From: Gammaproteobacteria bacterium
Lineage (GTDB): Bacteria > Pseudomonadota > Gammaproteobacteria > Magnimaribacterales > Magnimaribacteraceae
NCBI GenBank assembly: GCA_002730855.1
Contig: PCBA01000007.1
Coordinates: forward strand, 8,514-27,108
Direction: 5' to 3'
Length of the DNA: 18,595 nucleotides
Shown here: positions 8,076 to 16,139 of the stretch, in pieces
Layout: each line of letters begins with the position of its first letter
Numbering within the stretch: the stretch's first letter is position 1
Program-made: the position numbers and the translations under genes
The notes under the pieces: model-generated
Database searches by the model: none
What the model was told of the DNA's origin: nothing
What the model saw: only the letters and a program-made list of their open reading frames with translations

Positions 8076-9209
8076 ATGACTAGTAATTTAGGATTCAAGT
8101 TAGCTAATGAAGATGGACTTGCCAGAAGGGGTGAAGTTGTAACTAATCACGGAACCTTCCAGACCCCTGCTTTTATGCCTGTAGGCACCTACGGCGCTGT
8201 TAAATCTATTAGCCCTAAAATACTTGAAGATTTAAAAGCTGAAATTATTTTATCAAACACATTCCATCTAATGGAGAGACCAGGAGTTGAAGTTATTAAG
8301 TCTCATGGAGGTCTGCATAATTTTATGGGGTGGAGACAACCAATTTTAACTGATTCCGGAGGATATCAAGTATTTAGCTTATCAAAAAAAAGAAAATTAA
8401 CCGAAGAAGGGGTTGAATTTAATTCGCCTTTAAATGGAGATAGAAAGTTCTTATCACCTGAATCTTGCATGCAATTACAGTTAGATTACGGGGTAGACAT
8501 TGCTATGGTCCTAGATGAATGCACTCCTTATCCGGTTAATAAAAAAGTTGCAAAAGAATCTATGGAGTTATCATTGAGGTGGGCTAAAAGATGTCGCAAT
8601 TCATTCAAATCAACTAAATCTTCTTTATTCGGAATAATTCAAGGGGGGGTATTTGAAGACTTGAGAGAAGCGTCCCTAGATGGGCTAAAAGAGATGCAAT
8701 TTGAAGGTTATGCAATAGGGGGGTTGTCAGTAGGAGAACCAAAAGAAGAAATGGAAAGAGTAGTAGATTTTATAACCCCCAAGATGCCAGCAGATAAACC
8801 CAGGTATCTTATGGGGGTAGGCACTCCTTTAGATATAGTTAGATCTGTTCAGCAGGGAGTAGATATGTTTGATTGTGTAATACCAACAAGACACGCAAGA
8901 AATGCTTATTTATACACTTCAAAGGGGGTAGTAAAGATAAGAAATAGTTCTTACAAAAAAGATATGCAACCGCTTGATAAAGATTGCTCTTGTTACACCT
9001 GTAATAACTTTTCTCGAAGCTATTTGCATCACTTAGATAAAACAAAGGAGATTTTAGGTTCAACCTTACTAACAATACATAACTTACATTACTACTTAAA
9101 TCTAATGAGAAATTTGCGACTATCAATTGAAACAGGTACATTGCAAACTTTTGTGAACGAATTTGAAGGTACTTGGAATAATCAAGAAGAACCCAATATA
9201 AATAAATAG
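8076..9209 (+). CDS. tgt: tRNA-guanine transglycosylase Tgt
   Basis: Tgt exchanges guanine-34 for preQ1 in tRNAs with GUN anticodons, the step before QueA. The protein is 377 residues (E. coli 375). Active-site residues are visible: DSGGYQVFSL with Asp93, GIIQGG, GYAIGGLSVGE, and the nucleophile Asp266 in MFDCVIPTRHARN. The zinc site is complete, with Cys304, Cys306, Cys309 (CSCYTC) and His335, at positions close to the E. coli ligands. The ATG lies 2 nt after queA, and the stop overlaps the ribosome-binding site of yajC. All residues needed for bacterial-type TGT activity are retained, so the cell probably makes or salvages preQ1. Confidence 0.97.
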   Translation: MTSNLGFKLANEDGLARRGEVVTNHGTFQTPAFMPVGTYGAVKSISPKILEDLKAEIILSNTFHLMERPGVEVIKSHGGLHNFMGWRQPILTDSGGYQVFSLSKKRKLTEEGVEFNSPLNGDRKFLSPESCMQLQLDYGVDIAMVLDECTPYPVNKKVAKESMELSLRWAKRCRNSFKSTKSSLFGIIQGGVFEDLREASLDGLKEMQFEGYAIGGLSVGEPKEEMERVVDFITPKMPADKPRYLMGVGTPLDIVRSVQQGVDMFDCVIPTRHARNAYLYTSKGVVKIRNSSYKKDMQPLDKDCSCYTCNNFSRSYLHHLDKTKEILGSTLLTIHNLHYYLNLMRNLRLSIETGTLQTFVNEFEGTWNNQEEPNINK

Positions 9210-9218
9210 AGGATAACA

Positions 9219-9512
9219 ATGGAACAATCATCAACTTTTTTAGATCCAACCATATTTTTACTGTTTGGTTTTATGATTCTTATTTATTTCTTAATGATCA
9301 GACCAGAAAACAAAAGAAAGAAGACTCATCAAGAAATGCTTGCCAGCCTTGAGTTAGGTGAGGAGGTGGTTACGGCCGGAGGAGTTCTAGGTAAAGTAAC
9401 CAAGATAAGTGATCAATTTATAGAGCTTTCTGTGTCTGAAGGAACAAATATTAAAATTCAAAAAACTTCAATCTCTACCATCTTACCAAAAGGAACCCTA
9501 AGCTCGATATAA
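9219..9512 (+). CDS. yajC: Sec translocon accessory protein YajC
   Basis: YajC is a small inner-membrane protein that associates with SecD and SecF and the SecYEG translocon. The 97 residues contain one N-terminal membrane helix (~10-27, FLLFGFMILIYFLMI), the family hallmark MIRPENKRKK immediately after it, and the LELGEEVVTAGGVLGKV segment of the cytoplasmic domain. One of the few good ribosome-binding sites in the operon, AGAGGA at 9208-9213, lies 5 nt before the ATG. It overlaps the tgt stop codon. secD follows after 4 nt. Confidence 0.96.
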   Translation: MEQSSTFLDPTIFLLFGFMILIYFLMIRPENKRKKTHQEMLASLELGEEVVTAGGVLGKVTKISDQFIELSVSEGTNIKIQKTSISTILPKGTLSSI

Positions 9513-9516
9513 CACT

Positions 9517-11367
9517 GTGAAACGATACGGACTTTGGAAATACATCCTTATACTTATCGTTTTAAGTTTTGGAGTTATATATTCACTTCCCAATTTGTAC
9601 TCTCCCGACCCAGCAGTCCAAATTTCTTATATAAGCAGCTCTCAGTCTGCTGATATAAATCTAAGAGACAGAATAACAAAGGCTTTAGATGAGAGTTCAC
9701 TTTCACCTCTAGTAGAACTTAATAAAGACTACGCGCTTATTAGGCTTAATAGCTACGAAGACCAGTTAAAGGTTAAAGATTTATTATCTTCTAGTTTAGG
9801 GCCAGATGTCATTATTGCTCTAAATCTGGCTACCACTACTCCCCAATGGCTAGCAGACATTGGAGCTGAACCAATGAAATTAGGGCTAGATTTGAGGGGT
9901 GGCGTGCATTTCTTGATGCAAGTAGACACAGAAGCAGCTATTAAGAACAGACAAAATGGAACATTACAAGATCTACGTAGGAGATTAAGGGAAGAAAAAA
10001 TAAGATATACGAATTCATTCGTAGATGATGATCTTTCAATCCTGCTTAGATTTAATGATGTAAGTGCAAAAGAAAAAGCCGATTCATTTATATCTGAAAA
10101 CTACCAACAATTTGCAGGCTCCCCGTCTGCAGACTCTGAAACATCATTATCATTAGTATTGGCTCAAGCGGAAGTTGAGCAAATTGAGTCAGATGCCATT
10201 GATCAAAATTTAACAACTTTAAGAAATAGAGTAAATGAACTGGGTGTATCCGAACCTATTGTACAAAGGCAAGGAAAGAAAAGAATTGTTGTTCAATTGC
10301 CCGGCATTCAAGATACAGCTGAAGCGAAGAAGATCTTGGGTAAGACAGCAACTTTAGAATTCCATTTAGAAGCGCAATTAGATACTCCGCGTACTCGAAA
10401 GTCATCCTATTCATTTAAAGGTAATCCAGGATCAGTAGCCTCTTTACAAAATGCCGTTATTTTAGGAGGAGATCAAGTGGCTACTGCTCAAGCTAGCTTC
10501 GATGAGAATGGGCTACCTCAAGTCAATATAACTTTAGATGGAGAGGGTGGTTCAAGAATGCATAGAGCCACAAGAGGAAATATAGGTAAAAGATTAGGCG
10601 TTTTATTTGTAGAGCAAAAAACTAGAACGGTTTATGAAAAAGATTCAGATGGCAATTTAGTCCCTTCTCAAGAAATTTATGAAATAAAAGAGATTATAAG
10701 TCTAGCTACTATTAGAGCTGCATTAGGCACAACTTTTAGAATTACGGGACTTGACAGTCCGAGTGAATCTTCTGAGCTTGCATTGTTGTTAAGAGCTGGA
10801 GCATTAGCGGCCCCAATGAGGTTTGTTGAAGAAAGAACAGTTGGACCTAGTATGGGTGCAGATAATATTGAAGCAGGGGTTTTTTCAATGGGACTAGGGA
10901 TGGCTCTAGTTCTCTTGTTTATACTTTTTTATTATAGAGTTTTTGGAGTAGCTGCTAGTTTGGCCTTGACCTTTAATGTGATTTTGCTGGTAGCGATTAT
11001 GTCCATACTTTCAGCAACACTAACTTTGCCTGGTATTGCCGGTATTGTTTTGACGGTTGGTATGGCAGTTGATGCTAATGTACTTATATTCTCAAGAGTC
11101 AGAGAGGAGCTAAAAAGAGGAAGGAAGCCTTTAGACGCTATTGATGCGGGATATAACAGAGCCTTCTTGACTATTTGGGATGCAAACATAACAACCTTAA
11201 TCGTTGCAGTTATTTTACTTTCCTATGGATCAGGACCTATAAAAGGTTTTGCAACGACACTATCTATAGGGATTATTACTTCTATGTTTACAGCTATAAT
11301 GGGAACTAGGGCTTTTGTTAATCTGATTTACGGTTCCAAAAAGAATTTACAGAGGTTGTCTATATGA
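9517..11367 (+). CDS. secD: Protein translocase subunit SecD
   Basis: SecD forms an RND-type complex with SecF that uses the proton motive force to pull preproteins through the Sec channel on the periplasmic side. The 616 residues (E. coli 615) comprise an N-terminal membrane helix (~8-25), a large periplasmic region containing the conserved KLGLDLRGGVHFLMQVD (from ~121), and a C-terminal block of five membrane helices starting near residue 455 with VGMAVDANVLIFSRVREEL. The start is GTG at 9517, 4 nt after yajC; it places the first helix directly at the N-terminus, as in the family. The stop overlaps the secF ATG by 4 nt (ATGA). Confidence 0.97.
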   Translation: MKRYGLWKYILILIVLSFGVIYSLPNLYSPDPAVQISYISSSQSADINLRDRITKALDESSLSPLVELNKDYALIRLNSYEDQLKVKDLLSSSLGPDVIIALNLATTTPQWLADIGAEPMKLGLDLRGGVHFLMQVDTEAAIKNRQNGTLQDLRRRLREEKIRYTNSFVDDDLSILLRFNDVSAKEKADSFISENYQQFAGSPSADSETSLSLVLAQAEVEQIESDAIDQNLTTLRNRVNELGVSEPIVQRQGKKRIVVQLPGIQDTAEAKKILGKTATLEFHLEAQLDTPRTRKSSYSFKGNPGSVASLQNAVILGGDQVATAQASFDENGLPQVNITLDGEGGSRMHRATRGNIGKRLGVLFVEQKTRTVYEKDSDGNLVPSQEIYEIKEIISLATIRAALGTTFRITGLDSPSESSELALLLRAGALAAPMRFVEERTVGPSMGADNIEAGVFSMGLGMALVLLFILFYYRVFGVAASLALTFNVILLVAIMSILSATLTLPGIAGIVLTVGMAVDANVLIFSRVREELKRGRKPLDAIDAGYNRAFLTIWDANITTLIVAVILLSYGSGPIKGFATTLSIGIITSMFTAIMGTRAFVNLIYGSKKNLQRLSI

Positions 11368-12281
11368 ACTTCAACATAGACTTTTTAGCCTGGAAGAAAC
11401 TAGCCCTTATAACGTCTGGAGTCTTAATCCTTGTATCTTTAACTTCATTGATTGTTAAAGAGTTAAATTACGGTTTAGATTTCACGGGAGGAACACTGGT
11501 TGAGTTGAGTTATCCAAATGGAGCAGAAATTGATCAAATAAGAGAAACTCTAAGATCATCAGGTTTTGAAGGAGCTCAAGTTGCAAACTTTGGCACTAAC
11601 CAAGAGGTTCTAATTAAATTACCTGGAACAATAAGCGATAGTTTGGGGTCAGATATTGTGTCTGTTCTTAAACAAGCCAATTTAAACCAAGAAATAGATC
11701 TCAGAAGAATTGAATACGTGGGGCCTCAAATAGGAAGTGAACTAAGAGATGATGGTGGTACTGCTATGTTGATCGCGTTAGCGTTTATGATGTTATACAT
11801 AGCATTTAGATTCCAATCAATGTTTGCAGGGGCAGCTGTAATTGCACTAATACACGACGTAATCATCGTTCTTGGAATATTCTCCTTATTAGAGATTGAT
11901 TTTGACTTGACTGTACTGGCAGCTTTATTGGCAGTAATAGGGTATTCGCTTAATGATACTATCGTTGTTTCTGACAGGATAAGAGAGAATCTCAGAGCTG
12001 ATGAAGATAATGACACTTATCAAGTGATAAATAATTCTTTAAATCAGACCTTGGGCAGAACTCTGATTACCTCTTTAACCACTTTACTTGTTTTATTTTC
12101 TTTATACTTCTTAGGCGGAGAGATAATTAAGAACTTTGCGTTGGCATTAATTTTTGGAGTGATCATTGGTACTTATTCTTCAATATATATAGCAGCTAAT
12201 GCATTAATTATAATGGGAGTTTCTAAAGATCATTTTAAAGTTGAAGAGCCAGAGAACTCCGACACAAATTCTTTACCTTAA
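11364..12281 (+). CDS. secF: Protein translocase subunit SecF
   Basis: SecF is the partner of SecD in the SecDF-YajC accessory complex. The protein has 305 residues (E. coli 323), an N-terminal membrane helix (~12-30), the SecF signature NYGLDFTGGTLVELSYP (~35-51), a short periplasmic domain, and five C-terminal membrane helices with AVIGYSLNDTIVVSDRIREN. The C-terminus ends in a short acidic tail. It is translationally coupled to secD through ATGA and ends the operon. Its TAA stop shares the palindrome TTAA (12278-12281) with the stop of convergent suhB, so transcription from both sides must end inside the neighbouring gene or be tolerated as antisense. Confidence 0.97.
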   Translation: MNFNIDFLAWKKLALITSGVLILVSLTSLIVKELNYGLDFTGGTLVELSYPNGAEIDQIRETLRSSGFEGAQVANFGTNQEVLIKLPGTISDSLGSDIVSVLKQANLNQEIDLRRIEYVGPQIGSELRDDGGTAMLIALAFMMLYIAFRFQSMFAGAAVIALIHDVIIVLGIFSLLEIDFDLTVLAALLAVIGYSLNDTIVVSDRIRENLRADEDNDTYQVINNSLNQTLGRTLITSLTTLLVLFSLYFLGGEIIKNFALALIFGVIIGTYSSIYIAANALIIMGVSKDHFKVEEPENSDTNSLP

Positions 12282-13087
12282 TCTTCTTCTATGGTTACGT
12301 AAGGCTTTATAGATTGAAGCATTGGCTTAAAGCATTTATTAGAAGCACAAATGATATGGTCTCCTTCTATGTAATCAGGATTACCTAAATAGTCACTTAC
12401 TAGCCCTCCAGCTTCTCTAACTAATAAACCTCCAGCTGCGATATCCCACATGCCCAATCCACTTCCCCAAAAACCATCCAATCTTCCTGCGGCAACATTG
12501 GCCATATCTAAAGCAGCTGATCCAGTTCTTCTGATTGTAAGTCCGTTAGAATATAGAGATCTGAAAGTAGACATGTTGTCGTGCTTGACAGGGCCTTTTT
12601 CAGTGTCATGAGAGGAATTGCTTAACAAGGAGCCAGCTAGACCTTTAGTTTTACTAACTCTTATTCTTCTGTCGTTTAGATAAGCACCCCTTCCTTGACT
12701 GGCTGTAAATTCATCTTGTCTGGCTACATCAATAACTAAAGCGTGTAATGTTTTCCCTTTCTCAATATAGGCAATAGATATAGCGTAATAAGGGAACCCG
12801 TGTATGTAGTTTGTGGTGCCATCCAGAGGGTCTATCACCCACATAGAATCTATATCCTTTCCAGACCCTTTAATTTTTCCTACTTCCTCGGACACATAAG
12901 TATGTTTAGGGTAAATAGATTTTAATGAGTCTATGATTATAGACTCTACTCGTTTATCCAATTGGGTAACGAAATTAGAAGGGCCTTTCTCTTTTATTTC
13001 AAGCTGATCTAATCTGTAGGCAAAGCTAAGCAATTCTTTACAGCCTGCTCTTGCAGCTTCTAATGCTATGTTTACTTTAGGTTCCAT
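12278..13087 (-). CDS. suhB: Inositol-1-monophosphatase family protein SuhB
   Basis: SuhB is an Mg-dependent, Li-sensitive phosphatase of the IMPase superfamily. In E. coli it also acts in rRNA antitermination and ribosome biogenesis. The metal site is intact: the Glu pair 67-68 (VSEE), DPLDGTTNYIHG (Asp86, Asp89) and the C-terminal MWDIAAGGLLVREAGG. I chose ATG 13087 (269 residues, E. coli 267) because MEPKVNIALEAAR aligns exactly with the E. coli N-terminus MHPMLNIAVRAAR. The frame is open further upstream to GTG 13120, preceded closely by AAGGTG, and ATG 13108 is also in frame, so an 11-residue extension cannot be excluded. It is divergent from trmJ, a common gammaproteobacterial arrangement, and tail-to-tail with secF. 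Confidence 0.94.
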   Translation of the reverse strand: MEPKVNIALEAARAGCKELLSFAYRLDQLEIKEKGPSNFVTQLDKRVESIIIDSLKSIYPKHTYVSEEVGKIKGSGKDIDSMWVIDPLDGTTNYIHGFPYYAISIAYIEKGKTLHALVIDVARQDEFTASQGRGAYLNDRRIRVSKTKGLAGSLLSNSSHDTEKGPVKHDNMSTFRSLYSNGLTIRRTGSAALDMANVAAGRLDGFWGSGLGMWDIAAGGLLVREAGGLVSDYLGNPDYIEGDHIICASNKCFKPMLQSIKPYVTIEED

Positions 13088-13132
13088 ATCTATTATTAAG
13101 TGGCGCATCCTACCATACACAACACCTTACCC

Positions 13133-13141
13133 TGTTAGAAT
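13133..13141 (+). promoter_or_regulatory. Extended -10 promoter of trmJ, predicting a leaderless mRNA
   Basis: TGTTAGAAT at 13133-13141 is a TGn extended -10 with hexamer TAGAAT (5 of 6 consensus). No good -35 lies upstream, which fits an extended -10 promoter. Only 6 nt (ATATTT) separate the hexamer from the trmJ ATG at 13148, so the expected transcript start coincides with the start codon. No Shine-Dalgarno sequence is present. Confidence 0.55.
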
Positions 13142-13147
13142 ATATTT

Positions 13148-13906
13148 ATGGCTAGTGAAATTATATCTTTCTCGGGTTACGCAGATTCAATAAAAATTGT
13201 TCTTGTAGGCACAACGCATCCAGGCAATATCGGTGCTGCAGCTAGAGCTATTAAAACCATGGGCTTAAGGCATTTAGATTTAGTTTGCCCTAAGGAGTTT
13301 CCTAGTGACGAAGCTATTTATAGGTCCAAAGCAGCCAAAGATATTCTTGAGAAGGCATCAATTCATGAAACACTCTTTGAATCAGTAAAAGATTGTGAAG
13401 TGGTAATCGGGACAAGTGCTAGGAATAGGAAAGTTCCATGGCCAGTTTTGAATCCTAAAAATGCGTCAAAAGAAGTAAGCTCATCAGTTAAGAATAATTC
13501 TAAAGTAGCCATTGTATTTGGAAGAGAAGATAGAGGGTTAACCAATGAAGAACTAGGCCTTTGCAACCTGCACGTCCACATACCTACCTACGAAGACTAT
13601 ACTTCACTAAATCTTGCTCAAGCAGTTCAAATAATGACTTATGAGATAAGAATGTGCTTTATAGAGTCAGAAAGTTTAGAGAATGATCAAGAGTGGGATG
13701 TTGACCTTGCATCTTCAGAGCAAACGGAAAGACTTATTGACCATATGGATGAACTGATGAAAGAAGTTGAATTTTATGACACAGAAAATCCGAGAAAGCT
13801 ATTAATGAGAGTAAGAAGGTTTTTTAAGCGATCAGGAATAGATGCGATGGAGGCAAATATCTTTAGAGGTCTATTTTCAACTATTCAGAAGAAACTAAAT
13901 AAGTGA
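13148..13906 (+). CDS. trmJ: tRNA (cytidine/uridine-2'-O-)-methyltransferase TrmJ
   Basis: TrmJ is a SPOUT-class enzyme that 2'-O-methylates position 32 of several tRNAs. The protein has 252 residues (E. coli 246). It shows the three SpoU/TrmH knot motifs: THPGNIGAAARAIKTMGL (23-40, including the conserved Asn27 and Arg33), VFGREDRGLTNEE (123-135) and YTSLNLAQAVQI (151-162). GTSARNRKVPWP is also typical of TrmJ. The C-terminal ~80 residues form the family's dimerising helical extension, ending in MEANIFRGLFSTIQKK. The N-terminus is about nine residues longer than in E. coli. In many relatives trmJ is followed by cysE/iscR; here a GntR-ABC operon follows instead. Confidence 0.95.
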   Translation: MASEIISFSGYADSIKIVLVGTTHPGNIGAAARAIKTMGLRHLDLVCPKEFPSDEAIYRSKAAKDILEKASIHETLFESVKDCEVVIGTSARNRKVPWPVLNPKNASKEVSSSVKNNSKVAIVFGREDRGLTNEELGLCNLHVHIPTYEDYTSLNLAQAVQIMTYEIRMCFIESESLENDQEWDVDLASSEQTERLIDHMDELMKEVEFYDTENPRKLLMRVRRFFKRSGIDAMEANIFRGLFSTIQKKLNK

Positions 13907-13911
13907 TTCAC

Positions 13912-13940
13912 TTGAGTGTGTATTAGTAAAGTAATACACT
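13912..13940 (+). promoter_or_regulatory. Promoter of the gntR-ABC operon with embedded operator
   Basis: TTGAGT (13912-13917, 4 of 6) and TACACT (13935-13940, 4 of 6) are separated by exactly 17 nt. A perfect inverted repeat, GTGTATTA (13918-13925), GTAAAG spacer, TAATACAC (13932-13939), fills the whole spacer and overlaps the -10. This is the layout expected for repression by steric block. YtrA-type GntR regulators usually bind such dyads in their own promoters, so the downstream regulator is the likely ligand. There is no T-run after it, so it is not a terminator for trmJ. Confidence 0.72.
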
Positions 13941-13946
13941 GATAGC

Positions 13947-13952
13947 AGGGGA
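13947..13952 (+). promoter_or_regulatory. Ribosome binding site of the GntR regulator
   Basis: AGGGGA lies 7 nt before the ATG at 13960. It supports that start, which also gives the normal YtrA-type N-terminus. It falls just after the expected transcription start. Confidence 0.65.
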
Positions 13953-13959
13953 TTGCTTA

Positions 13960-14304
13960 ATGCAGTGGACAAACGACCAGCCTATATATCTACAAGTTAG
14001 AGATCATGTAGTATCTTTAATCATAGATGACGTATTGAAGTCAGGTGATCCTATACCTTCAGTAAGGCAAATGGCTGTTGAAGGGGGAGTTAATCCACTA
14101 ACGGTTTCAAAGGCTTACCAAGAACTAGTTGATTTAAATATTGTCGAAAAAAGAAGAGGGTTAGGTATGTTTATCACTGATTCTGCAAAAAAAGAGTTGG
14201 TAAAGTTGGAAAGAAATAAATTTATGAAGGGTGATTGGCCTGCTTTATTAAAAAAAGCAGATCAATTAGGTATAGACTTACTGGAGCTGATTAATAAATC
14301 TTAA
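13960..14304 (+). CDS. YtrA-type GntR-family transcriptional regulator
   Basis: A short GntR regulator of 114 residues. The N-terminal winged helix-turn-helix covers residues ~8-73: QPIYLQVRDHV at the start, then PIPSVRQMAVEGGVNPLTVSKAYQ as the helix-turn-helix, and VEKRRGLGMFI as the wing. Only ~40 residues follow, which fits the YtrA subfamily, whose small helical tail mediates dimerisation and does not form a large ligand-binding domain. YtrA regulators are typically encoded with ABC transporters that they repress, as here. The ABC ATPase starts 4 nt after the stop. The 22-bp dyad in the promoter is the predicted binding site. The inducing signal cannot be read from the sequence; cell-envelope or antibiotic stress is the usual theme for YtrA systems. 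Confidence 0.9.
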   Translation: MQWTNDQPIYLQVRDHVVSLIIDDVLKSGDPIPSVRQMAVEGGVNPLTVSKAYQELVDLNIVEKRRGLGMFITDSAKKELVKLERNKFMKGDWPALLKKADQLGIDLLELINKS

Positions 14305-14308
14305 AACA

Positions 14309-15184
14309 ATGGAAAGAGAATTTGCGGTAAAAGCCAAAGGTGTAATCAAGAGCTACGATAACAGTCGTGCTTTAGACGGAATTGATCTAGAGGTTCGATC
14401 AGGTCAAGTCCTAGGCCTTATAGGTCCTAACGGTGCTGGAAAGTCTACTTTCCTTCAAGCTGTCTTAGGCTTATTGAACACTGAAGGAGAACTAGAAGTT
14501 TTGGGTCTTGATCCCAGAAAAGAGAGACACAAACTATTGCAAAAAGTTTGTTCAATCACGGACGTAGCCGTTTTGCCCAAATGGATGACTGTTGAGCAAG
14601 TATTACAATATGTAGACGGTGTTCACCCTAGATTCAATTTAGAAAAGGCCAGAAGCATTCTTTCTCTAACTGATATAAAAAATCATTCAAAAATAAAAAC
14701 CCTTTCTAGGGGCCTGGTAGTGCAATTGCATTTGTCCATAGTAATGGCCATAGATGCTGAACTCCTGGTTCTAGATGAACCTACTCTTGGCTTAGATTTG
14801 GTTTATCGAAAGGAGTTTTATTCTCAACTGATAGAAGACTATTACGACGGCAATAAAACAATATTGATTAGCACGCACCAAGTGGAAGAGATAGAAGGCG
14901 TTCTTTCTGAAGCAATATTTATGAATCAAGGAAGGATTGTTATGAAAGATTCCATTGAAGCGATAAATGAAAGATTTCTAGAATTGAGACCTAACCAAGA
15001 TTCTTTAGAGAGGGCAAGATCACTGAACCCTATACATGTTAGAAAAGAGTTGGGTAGAGAAGTGTTTTTATTTGAAGACATTGAAATAGATAAGTTGTCT
15101 GGTTTAGGTGAAGTAAGGCCTCCAGTAATAGCTGACCTTTTTATGGCCATCATGGAAAGAACTAAATTAGAGGGTCAGCAATGA
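14309..15184 (+). CDS. ABC transporter ATP-binding protein (YtrB-like)
   Basis: The nucleotide-binding subunit of an ABC-2 type exporter, 291 residues. Walker A is GPNGAGKST (39-47), Walker B LLVLDE (152-157) with the catalytic Glu157, the D-loop follows as LGLD, and the H-loop His190 is in LISTHQVEE. Two motifs are variant. The signature is LSRGL (132-136) in place of LSGGQ. The Q-loop position reads SITDVAVLPKWM, apparently without the usual Gln. Both look like features of this YtrB-like subfamily, since the catalytic residues are intact. The ~80-residue C-terminal extension after the H-loop is typical of drug/antibiotic ABC ATPases. It pairs with the permease encoded next, whose ATG overlaps its stop by 4 nt. 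The substrate is unknown. Confidence 0.92.
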   Translation: MEREFAVKAKGVIKSYDNSRALDGIDLEVRSGQVLGLIGPNGAGKSTFLQAVLGLLNTEGELEVLGLDPRKERHKLLQKVCSITDVAVLPKWMTVEQVLQYVDGVHPRFNLEKARSILSLTDIKNHSKIKTLSRGLVVQLHLSIVMAIDAELLVLDEPTLGLDLVYRKEFYSQLIEDYYDGNKTILISTHQVEEIEGVLSEAIFMNQGRIVMKDSIEAINERFLELRPNQDSLERARSLNPIHVRKELGREVFLFEDIEIDKLSGLGEVRPPVIADLFMAIMERTKLEGQQ

Positions 15185-16089
15185 AGACGCTAGCCACGCT
15201 TATTAGGAGAGAGCTGCAGGAACATAAAGTTGGTTTTATTTACGCTCCCTTTATAGTTACTTGCGTTCTTTCATTGATGATTATCTCAGTATATTTTGGT
15301 TTAACCGACATACAAACACCCGAATTTAGTTTGACCACAGAAATTTATGAAGATGAACAGGCTTTAGAGTGGATGGCTACGGCAGATTCTAATCAAATAA
15401 CTTCAGTCATAAGGTCTGGCTTAGTCGTTCTAGCACTTCCTATTATTTTAACTGTAGCTATTGCTATCTTGGCTTTTAGTCTAAGTACTTTTGCAGATGA
15501 AAGAAAAGATAGAACTTTAATTTTTTGGAGATCATTACCAGTTTCAGATCTAACTACTGTTATGTCCAAAATACTTTTAATTACTCTAATCTTACCCTTA
15601 ATCGTTTTGCCAAATATAATTTTATTACACTTAATATCTTTACTTAGTGCATCAATATTCTTCGCTACTAATGATATCGTTCCCTTTGGCTGGATATGGA
15701 ATGCTTACTCATTTACTGATTGGTTTCGGATTATTTTTATTCTTTGGACTCAATCATTGTGGTCTTTACCTTTAGTGGCATGGTTAATGTTTGCGGGCGC
15801 TTTTGCTAAGAGGCCTATCATGGGAGCTCTTGTGCCCATAGCAGTGGTAGTTGTTCTTGAAGGCGTTATTCTTAAAACAAATTACATTTTAGAATTTATT
15901 GAAGATAGATTGGGATTCTGGACGAGTGGATTACCAGAACAAAATGAAGACCTAAGGGTTGTGGATGTTTCCGATATTTATCTAATGTTTCTAACCCAAG
16001 ATTTTTGGATAGGCATAACATTAAGTGCTTTGTTAATTGGCGGTATCGTCTATTTTAGATCTAAGAATAACGATTATTCATCTGAATAG
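15181..16089 (+). CDS. ABC-2 type transporter permease
   Basis: The membrane subunit of the GntR-controlled ABC transporter, 302 residues. Predicted membrane helices by hydrophobicity lie near 19-40, 80-103, 128-163 (probably two), 182-207, 213-231 and 275-292, with a periplasmic loop around 43-75. After the second helix comes the cytoplasmic motif DERKDRTLIFWRSLPVSD followed by TTVMSK, characteristic of a family of ABC-2 permeases found beside YtrA-type regulators. The ATGA overlap with the ATPase gene implies coupled synthesis. The operon ends here; the stop at 16087-16089 is 10 nt before the next promoter. The transported substrate cannot be inferred; envelope stress or peptide export is a guess from related systems. 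Confidence 0.88.
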   Translation: MKTLATLIRRELQEHKVGFIYAPFIVTCVLSLMIISVYFGLTDIQTPEFSLTTEIYEDEQALEWMATADSNQITSVIRSGLVVLALPIILTVAIAILAFSLSTFADERKDRTLIFWRSLPVSDLTTVMSKILLITLILPLIVLPNIILLHLISLLSASIFFATNDIVPFGWIWNAYSFTDWFRIIFILWTQSLWSLPLVAWLMFAGAFAKRPIMGALVPIAVVVVLEGVILKTNYILEFIEDRLGFWTSGLPEQNEDLRVVDVSDIYLMFLTQDFWIGITLSALLIGGIVYFRSKNNDYSSE

Positions 16090-16099
16090 AATATACAAT

Positions 16100-16128
16100 T
16101 TGACCAAAGGCTTTAGCCTCCATACAAT
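16100..16128 (+). promoter_or_regulatory. Sigma70 promoter of tRNA-Glu
   Basis: TTGACC (16100-16105, 5 of 6) and TACAAT (16123-16128, 5 of 6) are separated by the optimal 17 nt, the best sigma70 match I found in the window. Transcription should start near 16135, about 5 nt before the mature tRNA 5' end. Confidence 0.75.
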
Positions 16129-16139
16129 GCATTTTTTTT

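Noticed and set aside
8839..9249. 136-codon minus-strand open frame over the end of tgt and start of yajC
   Set aside because: Antisense to the catalytic and zinc-binding codons of tgt, with no known motifs; explained by low G+C and tgt codon use.
13918..13939. Inverted repeat considered as the trmJ terminator
   Set aside because: The stem is A/T-rich and no T-run follows; position inside the -35/-10 spacer fits an operator better.
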